Source: JBBQHX01 sp035306065
GTDB lineage: Bacteria; Gemmatimonadota; Gemmatimonadetes; Gemmatimonadales; Gemmatimonadaceae
Direction: 5' to 3'
Length of the DNA stretch: 19,328 nt
NCBI GenBank assembly: GCA_035306065.1
Contig: DATGOL010000077.1
Location: 1-19,328 of the forward strand
The notes under the pieces were generated by a model that had not been told where the DNA came from, searched no databases, and worked only from the letters and a program-made list of their open reading frames with translations. Of the stretch, positions 1 through 6,139 are shown in pieces. Numbering within the stretch: position 1 is the first letter of the stretch; each line of letters starts with the position of its first letter. The position numbers were made by a program, and so were the translations under genes.

Positions 1-206
1 GCGACCAGCGCGTGGTAGCGGTACGCCTTGCCCTCCTCCTCGTGGCCGGCGTAGCCCTTGTCCTCCAGCGTGCGGAGCACCGTGAGCACAGTGGTATACG
101 CCAGGCTCGCCGGCAGCTCGGCTCGAACCTCGGCCACGGTGCATGGTCCGCGCTGCCAGAGCACGCTCATTACGTCGAGCTCGCGGTCGGTGAATGTGAC
201 GTTCAA
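1..206 (-). CDS. BlaI/MecI/CopY-family transcriptional repressor (3' part outside window)
   Basis: This is the N-terminal 68 residues of a winged-helix repressor; the rest lies beyond position 1. The visible protein shows the family pattern: TDRELDVMSVLW for helix 1, then TVAEVRAEL and LAYTTVLTVLRTLEDKGY for the recognition helix and wing, then AYRYHALV. Family members are about 120-130 residues and bind dyad operators as dimers. Many are inactivated by a partner M56 metallopeptidase that is usually encoded next door; here that side is outside the window. The start chosen is TTG at 206, preceded at good distance by GTAGGAGC (complement of 209-216); no ATG or GTG fits the domain start. The gene is divergent from the outer-membrane protein at 463. 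Two dyads of the form ACTA-N6-TAGT lie upstream and are likely its operators, suggesting autoregulation. Family assignment is firm; the regulated function is unknown. Confidence 0.87.
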   Translation of the reverse strand, partial: MNVTFTDRELDVMSVLWQRGPCTVAEVRAELPASLAYTTVLTVLRTLEDKGYAGHEEEGKAYRYHALV

Positions 207-216
207 GGTAGCTCCT

Positions 217-230
217 ACTAGAGTTATAGT
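217..230. promoter_or_regulatory. Putative repressor operator 1 (ACTA-N6-TAGT dyad)
   Basis: ACTA at 217-220 and TAGT at 227-230 form a dyad with a 6-nt spacer. It overlaps the likely -10 element of the BlaI-type gene (TATAAC on the minus strand, complement of 223-228) and ends just upstream of its ribosome-binding site. An identical architecture occurs at 260-273, with centres 43 bp apart, close to four helical turns. Position and symmetry are seen in the sequence; binding by the BlaI-type protein is inferred. Confidence 0.45.
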
Positions 231-253
231 TAACCTGGCATCCGATGCGTCAA
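223..253 (-). promoter_or_regulatory. Candidate promoter of the BlaI-type gene
   Basis: On the minus strand TTGACG (complement of 248-253) is followed after 19 bp by TATAAC (complement of 223-228), about 17 bp before the TTG start. The spacer is longer than the optimal 17 bp. A second hexamer, TTGACA, lies just upstream (complement of 255-260) but is too far from the -10. The two dyads overlap or flank this promoter, which is the arrangement expected of a self-repressing regulator. Confidence 0.35.
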
Positions 254-259
254 TTGTCA

Positions 260-273
260 ACTAGTTTTTTAGT
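260..273. promoter_or_regulatory. Putative repressor operator 2 (ACTA-N6-TAGT dyad)
   Basis: ACTA at 260-263 and TAGT at 270-273 repeat the half-sites and spacing of the dyad at 217-230. The symmetry extends by two bases each side here (CAACTA at 258-263, TAGTTG at 270-275), so this may be the stronger site. It sits just upstream of the -35 region of the BlaI-type gene and could also influence the divergent outer-membrane protein gene. Confidence 0.45.
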
Positions 274-352
274 TGCAGACCTCGGTTCCGACAGCTTTCG
301 GGGCGTCCTGCACGTTCCCGGCTCCCGCATCCTGCCTCCTGGGCTTGCATTC

Positions 353-374
353 TGCGCACCGGATACGGTGCGCA
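353..374. repeat. Perfect inverted repeat, 9-bp arms, in the leader of the outer-membrane protein gene
   Basis: TGCGCACCG (353-361) and CGGTGCGCA (366-374) are exact complements around a 4-nt GATA loop. It lies about 90 nt before the ATG at 463. It could be a hairpin in the 5' untranslated RNA or a dyad for a DNA-binding protein; no poly-T follows, so it is not a standard terminator. Confidence 0.6.
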
Positions 375-385
375 TCCGCCGCCAC

Positions 386-397
386 GGGCGCGCGCCC
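386..397. repeat. Perfect 12-bp palindrome in the same leader
   Basis: GGGCGCGCGCCC is fully self-complementary without a loop. It is the second of three symmetric elements within 90 bp. Taken alone, a GC-only palindrome in a high-GC genome is weak evidence, so its value lies in the clustering. Confidence 0.4.
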
Positions 398-410
398 TGC
401 TACTGCTGCC

Positions 411-439
411 CGGTGGACGCGCAACTCCGCCGTCCACTG
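411..439. repeat. Inverted repeat, 7-9 bp arms, close to the start of the outer-membrane protein gene
   Basis: GTGGACG (413-419) pairs with CGTCCAC (431-437) around an 11-nt spacer. The stem extends by a G-T wobble (412/438) and a C-G pair (411/439). It ends 23 nt before the ATG at 463, next to the ribosome-binding site GAGTGAGG, so folding could affect translation initiation. Confidence 0.5.
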
Positions 440-462
440 CAAGGCTCGAGTGAGGTGTGCGT

Positions 463-1065
463 ATGCGTCGAACACAACTGGCCGCCGTTGCGGCCATGCT
501 GGCTTGTCTGCCGCTGTCTGCACAGGCGCAGGCCGGCACGGGGCTTCGGATAGGCATTGCGGCCGGTGCCAACCTTCCGAATGAGGACTTTGCTGACGGC
601 GCGAAAACCGGAATGGTTTTCCAGGGCTGGGCGGGGCTGAACCTGGGCACCCTGGGCGTTCGCGGCGAGATCCACTACAGCCGAAGCGACCTGGACGCAC
701 CGATCATTCGCCGAGTGGGCAACTCGGCACTGCCAGACGACGGCATCGGTGAAACTTCGGGCAACGTAGACATACTCGGCCTAACGATCAACGGCGTCTT
801 CAACTTCCCCACCCCAGTCATACGCCCCTACCTCATTGCCGGTGGAGGCTGGTACTCGCGCGACGTCGAGCAGAACGTACAGGGCGACCTCGAAGAATTC
901 CGCAACCTCAGCCGCACCGACAGCGACTTCGGATGGAACGCCGGCGCCGGCGTCGCCATCCCGCTCGGACGCATCAGCGCATACCTGGAAGCACGGTACC
1001 ATTCGGTGAATACGGGCAACCGCAAGACGGAGTTCGTGCCGGTGGTACTGGGCGTGGTCTTTTAA
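463..1065 (+). CDS. Outer-membrane beta-barrel protein (OmpA-like/opacity-type small porin fold)
   Basis: A 200-residue exported protein. Residues 1-24 form a signal peptide: MRR, then a hydrophobic stretch, then LSAQAQAG with likely cleavage after an AQA or QAQA box. The mature part alternates polar and non-polar residues in short strands separated by Asp/Asn-rich loops (GLRIGIAAGANLP, GVRGEIHYSR, RPYLIAGGGWY, GWNAGAGVAIPLG, ISAYLEARYH) and ends in VLGVVF, a terminal phenylalanine typical of barrels inserted by the BAM machinery. Length fits an eight-stranded barrel. The ATG at 463 was chosen because GAGTGAGG stands 7 nt before it; a GTG at 457 is too close. Its specific function is unknown. 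It is divergent from the BlaI-type repressor, has an unusually structured leader and ends in a strong terminator, so it is probably monocistronic. Confidence 0.82.
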   Translation: MRRTQLAAVAAMLACLPLSAQAQAGTGLRIGIAAGANLPNEDFADGAKTGMVFQGWAGLNLGTLGVRGEIHYSRSDLDAPIIRRVGNSALPDDGIGETSGNVDILGLTINGVFNFPTPVIRPYLIAGGGWYSRDVEQNVQGDLEEFRNLSRTDSDFGWNAGAGVAIPLGRISAYLEARYHSVNTGNRKTEFVPVVLGVVF

Positions 1066-1084
1066 GGCCTGGATAGTGAAAACG

Positions 1085-1123
1085 GGAACGGCCGGCCCAA
1101 GGGGCCGGCCGTTCCGTCCTTTT
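1085..1123 (+). terminator. Rho-independent-type terminator after the barrel gene
   Basis: GGAACGGCCGGCCC (1085-1098) and GGGCCGGCCGTTCC (1102-1115) form a perfect 14-bp stem with a 3-nt AAG loop, 19 nt after the stop codon. The T-tract is short (TCCTTTT), which is common in high-GC genomes. Confidence 0.85.
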
Positions 1124-1127
1124 GGCA

Positions 1128-1143
1128 GGTGTTAGGTGTTAGG
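1128..1143. repeat. Heptanucleotide tandem repeat, GGTGTTA unit (2.3 copies)
   Basis: GGTGTTA is repeated at 1128-1134 and 1135-1141 and followed by GG. Its complement, in the same 7-nt phase, recurs at 1217-1234. The 13-nt segment at 1131-1143 is the exact inverse of 1217-1229, so the pair forms long inverted repeats around a hairpin. Confidence 0.6.
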
Positions 1144-1196
1144 CCTGTAATGCGACCCACCGCTGGCCTTGTCCGCGTCAATACCCGCGCGACCGA

Positions 1197-1215
1197 GAGG
1201 CCGCTTCGCGGCCTC
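1197..1215 (-). terminator. Hairpin after the M14 peptidase gene, possible terminator
   Basis: GAGGCCGC (1197-1204) and GCGGCCTC (1208-1215) form a perfect 8-bp stem with a 3-nt loop, 17 nt beyond the peptidase stop codon on the minus strand. No T-run follows in that direction, so it may act with Rho or only protect the mRNA 3' end. Confidence 0.45.
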
Positions 1216-1216
1216 C

Positions 1217-1234
1217 CCTAACACCTAACCCCTA
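1217..1234. repeat. Heptanucleotide tandem repeat, CCTAACA-type unit, containing a stop codon
   Basis: CCTAACA (1217-1223), CCTAACC (1224-1230) and a diverging CCTA (1231-1234) follow one another in a strict 7-nt phase. The TAG stop of the M14 peptidase (complement of 1232-1234) lies in the last unit. It is the inverse complement of the repeat at 1131-1143. Confidence 0.6.
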
Positions 1235-4081
1235 CTTCACCAATGCATTGAACACCATCTTGAACGTCCCCGCCGGCTGCGCACGGAACAACACCTCCGG
1301 CCCGTACAGCACCAGCTTGCCCTGCCCCACATCCGCTTCCGCCACTGCTACACCGTTCTGCAGGTAGCCCTGGCCCCACGCCCAGCCGCTGCGCAGCGGG
1401 GTGTCGGTGTCGAACCAGGCAATCGGCCGCACACCGCGCGCACGCGCATCAGGCGTAAGGCGGAAGGTGGGGCTGTTGTCGAACATCACGATCGCATGCG
1501 AACCCATTCCCGCCGCAAGCGTGGCGGTGCTGTCCACGGCAACCTCCAGCAGCGAGCCGGGAATGTAGTACTGCGCACGCGTCAGCGGCGTGACCTCGCC
1601 GTCAGGCTTGCGCTCAACGAGATGGTTCTCGATAGGCAGGCCAAGGTGCTGGGCCAGGGACGTTGAGCTCCCGATCGTGAGCACCGTGCCACCTTGCTCC
1701 ATGAACCGCTTCAGCTGCGGAACGGTACGCTCCGCCGTGATGCTCCCCAGCCATGAACGGAACTCGGCCGGAATCGACGAGGCATCCGGACCACGCCCCC
1801 CAAAGCCACCGCCGCCACCGCCGCCGCCCGTGCGCACGGCCGGTATCATACCGTCCACGAACACCAGCACGTCGAACTTCGAGTTCAGGTTGCCCGCATC
1901 GAGCTCCTGCGGGAACACCAGCTTGAACGGCATGTCGTGCTGCTCGAACAGCCAGCGCGTCCAGCCGGACGGCATGGAGCCGCCGTAACGATCGACCAGG
2001 CCAACGCGCGGCAGCGTTACGCGAGTCGAGCCCGCCGGGCGCGACTGCGCTACGCCAACACGAACACCCAGCTCCGTTCCGGCCTGCTGCACGATCGTGC
2101 GCGACTGCGCATGCGACGGCACGAAGAACGATCCAGCCGGGAAGCTCTGACCACCGGCCTGCAGTGCGCTCGCGGTGCGATGCACCTCACGACCGGCACC
2201 AAGCAGACGGTACACCGCAGTGAAGGCATCATTCTGCGACGGATCGAGCAGGTAGCCCCCATTTGATGGAGCCTGCGCAACTGTCACCGGCGCAACTTCC
2301 GCCATGCCCGTGAGCTTGCGGAAAGGTCCTTCAACTCCCTCCAGCGAGCGATCGAACTGCACGCCCATCTGGTATGCCAGCGTCCACCCGGCGTTGTCGT
2401 AAGGCGGGCTCGGCGGACCACCGGGGTACGGGAAGTCGTTGGGATGATCCTGCGGCTCGAACATGTCCAGCACGTGCGGACGGAACGCCTGCGCCGTCTG
2501 CACTACGAAGCTTCCGGCCGGATAGGTCTTTCCGTTCGCGGAGAACTGTGACGTAGCCTGATGAATGTCGATTCCGTTCTTCTGCAGGGCGTGAATGAAC
2601 TTCACTACCGTGGGGAAGTCCTTCTGGTTCGCTGGCAGGATGTACGCGCGCGGATCCCTCTTCTCGGGATCCTTGAGCATCGTCATCATCTTGTCCGCGT
2701 CGTAGGACATGCGGGAGAAACCAGCCAGGAAGGCCATGTCGCCGGCGCCCTGGTTGTTGTTTCCGCTCTCACGCTCTGCTCGTGCGGCAGCCTCCACCGC
2801 GGCAATGCGCTTCGGCCAGATCGTCCACGAATCCGTCTGCCCTGCCGCGATCGCATCGCGACCCATCTTGTAGATGTTGTACAGGAACTGCTCACGGTGA
2901 CGCGACACCACGTCCAGCACTGCGCGATTCGCCGTGACCGAATAGTCAACCGACTGGCGGAAGTGCCACGGCTGCGGCTCGATCGGGTACGGAAGGTCGG
3001 CGCTCGCTATCTGCCTGTTGGGCAGGAACGGAATGCTCATCGGCGTAGGGTTGCCGATCGTCTCCGTGAGCAGGCCGATCATGTTGTGGAAGTACACCGT
3101 GGTGCGTAGTCCCCCATTCCACCACGTGGAATAGCCTGCGCCGCTTCGCATGGTGACACCCGGCTTCTCCTCCGTGACGAACCGGTTGTGCATGGCTGCA
3201 CCAACCAGGTCCAGCTGCGTGCGGATGAGCGGGTGGTAGTTGTAGTTGGCCGGATCGCGGAAGGGCGGCGCGAACATCACGGTACCCGCCGGACCCGTCT
3301 GGTGGTGATTGTACATCACCTGCGGATTCCACTCGTTGTACAGCACCCGGTTCATGTTCTCCGACTCGGCCTGCGATGCGAGGTAGAAATCGCGGTTGTT
3401 GTCGTGGCCGATGTACTTCTGGTACAGTCGCGGAATGCCGCCCGAGCTGCGCTCCTGCGGATTCGGGTTGCGCATGTACCAGTCCGAGACCAGTTCCATG
3501 CCGTCCGGGTTCGCATGGACCATCAGGATCACGAGGTCATCCAGGAAGCGCATCGTCTCGGCATCGCTGCCGCTTACGAGTTGCCAGTTGGTTTCCAGCA
3601 ACTGCTGGGCGCCGAGTACCTCGGTGGCGTGCAGTCCGCCGTCGATCCATACAACACCCTTGCCCTCGCTGGCGAGCTGGGCGGCCTGTTCGTCAGTCAG
3701 CCCTTCAGCGCGTGCAAGCCGGGTGCTGATTTCGCGCAGCCTGTCCAGATTCCTGTGGTTTTGGGGTGAAGTGACGATCGCCATAAGCTGCGGTCGTCCC
3801 TCTTCGGTGAGTCCGATGGTGTCGAGCACCATGCGATCGGACTGCCTGGCGAGAAGCTGCCAGTACTCCACGAACTTCGTGTAGTCGGGCAGAACGTAGT
3901 CGGCGCCAATCTCGTGGCCGAAGAACTCCTGCGGGCTCGTGAGGTTCTGCTGAGCGCCGGCCGGAGTTACGGTGGCGAAGGCGACTGCCAGGCCTGCGCC
4001 AGCCGAAAGCAGCAGGCGGCGGCTGGAGGCGACCACGGATGAGCGCGCTACCGGAACGCGTGACCGGTGCGAGATGAGCAT
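1232..4081 (-). CDS. Secreted M14-family zinc carboxypeptidase, large multidomain form
   Basis: A 949-residue exported metallopeptidase. The N-terminus carries a twin-arginine-like signal (SSRRLLLSAG, then a hydrophobic core and an AGA cleavage box near residue 43). The M14 catalytic domain follows at about residues 60-420: zinc ligands H151 and E154 in LHATEV, NPDG at 191-194, the substrate-binding HDNNRDF at 226-232, a further zinc-ligand histidine in NHHQTG at 259-260 and the probable catalytic glutamate in LLTE (E340). The remaining 500 residues are not clearly assignable and include a glycine run near residue 750. M14 enzymes remove C-terminal residues from peptides; the exact substrate is unknown. 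The ATG at 4081 was preferred to an in-frame start at 4201 because GAGGA precedes it at 7 nt and the signal peptide begins there. It is likely its own transcription unit. Confidence 0.88.
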   Translation of the reverse strand: MLISHRSRVPVARSSVVASSRRLLLSAGAGLAVAFATVTPAGAQQNLTSPQEFFGHEIGADYVLPDYTKFVEYWQLLARQSDRMVLDTIGLTEEGRPQLMAIVTSPQNHRNLDRLREISTRLARAEGLTDEQAAQLASEGKGVVWIDGGLHATEVLGAQQLLETNWQLVSGSDAETMRFLDDLVILMVHANPDGMELVSDWYMRNPNPQERSSGGIPRLYQKYIGHDNNRDFYLASQAESENMNRVLYNEWNPQVMYNHHQTGPAGTVMFAPPFRDPANYNYHPLIRTQLDLVGAAMHNRFVTEEKPGVTMRSGAGYSTWWNGGLRTTVYFHNMIGLLTETIGNPTPMSIPFLPNRQIASADLPYPIEPQPWHFRQSVDYSVTANRAVLDVVSRHREQFLYNIYKMGRDAIAAGQTDSWTIWPKRIAAVEAAARAERESGNNNQGAGDMAFLAGFSRMSYDADKMMTMLKDPEKRDPRAYILPANQKDFPTVVKFIHALQKNGIDIHQATSQFSANGKTYPAGSFVVQTAQAFRPHVLDMFEPQDHPNDFPYPGGPPSPPYDNAGWTLAYQMGVQFDRSLEGVEGPFRKLTGMAEVAPVTVAQAPSNGGYLLDPSQNDAFTAVYRLLGAGREVHRTASALQAGGQSFPAGSFFVPSHAQSRTIVQQAGTELGVRVGVAQSRPAGSTRVTLPRVGLVDRYGGSMPSGWTRWLFEQHDMPFKLVFPQELDAGNLNSKFDVLVFVDGMIPAVRTGGGGGGGGFGGRGPDASSIPAEFRSWLGSITAERTVPQLKRFMEQGGTVLTIGSSTSLAQHLGLPIENHLVERKPDGEVTPLTRAQYYIPGSLLEVAVDSTATLAAGMGSHAIVMFDNSPTFRLTPDARARGVRPIAWFDTDTPLRSGWAWGQGYLQNGVAVAEADVGQGKLVLYGPEVLFRAQPAGTFKMVFNALVK

Positions 4082-4110
4082 GCTCGGGTCCTCTACGGGG
4101 GAAACGGCGG

Positions 4111-4131
4111 TCCCGCACGGGTGGTGCGGGA
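4111..4131. repeat. Perfect hairpin upstream of the M14 peptidase start
   Basis: TCCCGCAC (4111-4118) and GTGCGGGA (4124-4131) pair exactly around a 5-nt loop, 30 nt upstream of the start at 4081. It would sit in the 5' untranslated RNA or overlap the promoter. Either a regulatory hairpin or an operator is possible. Its presence also supports the downstream start codon over the one at 4201. Confidence 0.5.
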
Positions 4132-4247
4132 GATCGAATGGGGGACGATGCCACCATGCCGGCCGCGCCGGAAGGGTGCGGTCGGTGAGAACACGGTCCA
4201 ACGTTAGCTACGCGGTGGCGATGGGGCGCGTTGATGCGCTCAGGGCT

Positions 4248-4303
4248 GTTCGGGGTTCAGCCGCCTCTCCGCACCCGGGGGGGAAAGCGCCGCTTCCCCG
4301 AAC
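4248..4303. repeat. Long-spaced inverted repeat after the HD-GYP gene
   Basis: GTTCGGGG (4248-4255) and CCCCGAAC (4296-4303) are exact complements 40 nt apart, just beyond the HD-GYP stop. The spacer contains a run of seven G. No T-run follows on the minus strand, so a terminator role is weakly supported. The rest of 4082-4312 shows only the hairpin at 4111-4131 and no gene. Confidence 0.3.
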
Positions 4304-4312
4304 CCGCGATCG

Positions 4313-5845
4313 CTATGCCGCTGCCCACGCTCCGGCACGGGCCACGATCCCCGCACGCGCAAGCGGCTCTTCCGATCCGATCTCCAGCTTCCCGCTGGCC
4401 AGCACCGACTCCGCCGCATCCACGGCCCGCGCGCACAGTCGCGTGGTGCGATCCCGCCTCAGGATGCCTATGGTCTCGTCCACCTGAAGCCCGCGGCGAA
4501 ACGGACGGTCGGCCGTGAGTGCGGCGATCGTGTCCGCCACCACGAGCACGCGAGCCGCAGCCGGCAGACGATCGCCGGGGATGCGCCACGGGTATCCGCT
4601 GCCGTCCAGCTTCTCGTGATGCAGCGCGGCAAGGCGCGCGACGTCGTGGAACACGCCTACCCCCGACAGTATCTCCCACGTGTGCAGTGGATGCCGCTCC
4701 ATCTCCTGCCTCTCCTCGGGCGCAAGACCACCGGACTTGTCGAGGATGCGGTTGGACACCGCCAGCTTGCCTATATCGTGCAGCAGACCCGCGCGACGCA
4801 GCTGCTTCCTCACAGTCTCATCCAGGCCGTACTCCTCACCGATCACGTCTGCATATGACGCCACCAGCACGGAGTGGCGCGCGGTGAACGGGGACTTCGC
4901 GTCCACGATGTCAGCGAATGTGCGCGCAACGAGGTCTATGGTTACCTCGTCCATCGGCCGCTGCAGTGCCGGTGGCTGAAGCATCGCAAGGCGATTCGCA
5001 GCGTCCGACAATCCAACGCTCCGCCACCAGCCACGGTGTTCGCTCCACGAGAGCACCAGCTCTGCGAGCCCGGGGTCAAACGCTTTTCCCTTCCGCGAAC
5101 GCACCATGCGGATGGTCCTGTCTGCGCCGTGCCAGGCGTTATGCAGGTCCATGGCTCGCGCAAGCGTGGCTATGCGCCCGAGAAGCGGGATATCGTTACC
5201 GGCGATGCCATTCGGAAACCCATTGCCGTCCCAGCGTTCGTCGAGCGCCTGTACAGCCTCTGCGGACGCAGACGGAAGGCCGAGTCCCGCAACCATTTCC
5301 GCTCCATACTCGGCACGTGCACGCGCGATCTGCCGCACGAACTCCTCGTTACGCGTTATGCGAAGGGTGCGGCGAAGCCTTGCCACTGGCGACGCGTCAG
5401 GCGCCATGGTGCGCAATGTCGCAACTCCGAACGCGAACCGCTCCGCATGCTCCACGAAGCGTATGCGCGACTTCACCTCTCGATCGTCGCGCGCGAAGAC
5501 CTCGGACAACTGGGCCGACACGCTCGAACCGCCGCAATCCTTGAGCAGGAGTGCGTAGAGCAGCGCATCTCGGTCATCGTTCCCGATGCCCGCCTCGGCA
5601 CCCAGCCGCATGCCGATAAGCGTGCTGCGAACCGTGTGGCCCAACGGGTGGCCCTCTGCCAGGTCAAAGGCGTGCGCGAGCGCAGCAAGAGTATCGGCGA
5701 GCCCCGGATTGTTCGCCGCGCCTGGCGAAGCATTCGAGGCAGGCGACTGCTCGAGCCGCGAAGAACCGCTGTGCTCCACGGCGATGGTGCCGATCGGAGT
5801 AGCGCGGTGTACCGGCGATGAATAGGGGCCGTGCGGTCTGGCCAT
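4313..5845 (-). CDS. Tandem HD-GYP domain protein (probable cyclic-di-GMP phosphodiesterase)
   Basis: A soluble protein of about 510 residues. The C-terminal half (about 290-480) is a canonical HD-GYP domain: ARH at 321-323, LLHDIGKL at 354-361, RHP at 384-386, HH at 409-410, DGSGYP at 414-419 and VADT at 436-439. Such domains hydrolyse cyclic di-GMP using a two- or three-metal centre. The N-terminal half (about 50-240) resembles a degenerate copy: the HD pair is replaced by KD at 102-103, but LDERWDGNGFPNG at 201-213 still matches the GYP loop. It is therefore probably regulatory or a dimerisation module. No receiver, sensory or membrane segment is visible. The start at 5845 is uncertain: the frame is open up to 6208, no Shine-Dalgarno is evident, and starts in the 5770-5850 range all leave both domains intact. 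It is divergent from the MFS gene. Confidence 0.85.
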   Translation of the reverse strand: MARPHGPYSSPVHRATPIGTIAVEHSGSSRLEQSPASNASPGAANNPGLADTLAALAHAFDLAEGHPLGHTVRSTLIGMRLGAEAGIGNDDRDALLYALLLKDCGGSSVSAQLSEVFARDDREVKSRIRFVEHAERFAFGVATLRTMAPDASPVARLRRTLRITRNEEFVRQIARARAEYGAEMVAGLGLPSASAEAVQALDERWDGNGFPNGIAGNDIPLLGRIATLARAMDLHNAWHGADRTIRMVRSRKGKAFDPGLAELVLSWSEHRGWWRSVGLSDAANRLAMLQPPALQRPMDEVTIDLVARTFADIVDAKSPFTARHSVLVASYADVIGEEYGLDETVRKQLRRAGLLHDIGKLAVSNRILDKSGGLAPEERQEMERHPLHTWEILSGVGVFHDVARLAALHHEKLDGSGYPWRIPGDRLPAAARVLVVADTIAALTADRPFRRGLQVDETIGILRRDRTTRLCARAVDAAESVLASGKLEIGSEEPLARAGIVARAGAWAAA

Positions 5846-6139
5846 GGCGCTGCTTGCTGCGTGTGAGGTCAGCGGTGCTGCCGATAGCGCGGCGAACACC
5901 CGTACGCTTGACGCTCGGGGCAGTCTGCGGGCAACCTCAACCCTCACCTGGATGACGACAATTCCGGGCCGCTGCGCCACCTGACGAGTCACACGACGTC
6001 GAGGGAATCCTTCGGTACTCCCCACGCACTGTCGCCTGGCTCTCAACCCTGTCAGGCAGCCGTCTCGTTGCGCGGGCGTGATCCGCTTCGGACAGTGCCG
6101 CCCTCCTCCCCCACTTGAAGCCCCGCTTAGCTTCCCCGC
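5846..6139. other. Divergent intergenic region between the HD-GYP and MFS genes
   Basis: This 294-bp stretch separates two divergent genes and should hold both promoters, but I see no convincing -35/-10 pair on either strand. The minus-strand reading frame of the HD-GYP gene stays open through it, which may mean the protein starts further upstream or may simply reflect high GC. A weak hairpin with a CTTCGG core lies near 6002-6021. No separate gene is supported. Confidence 0.4.

Noticed and set aside
1795..1835. Short CCG/CCACC repeat on the plus strand (glycine run in the peptidase)
   Set aside because: It is simple in-frame glycine-codon low complexity within the M14 gene, not a separate repeat element.
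4874..5821. Plus-strand open frame of 315 codons opposite the HD-GYP gene
   Set aside because: Arg-rich translation with no recognisable motif; the minus-strand HD-GYP signature covers the same bases.
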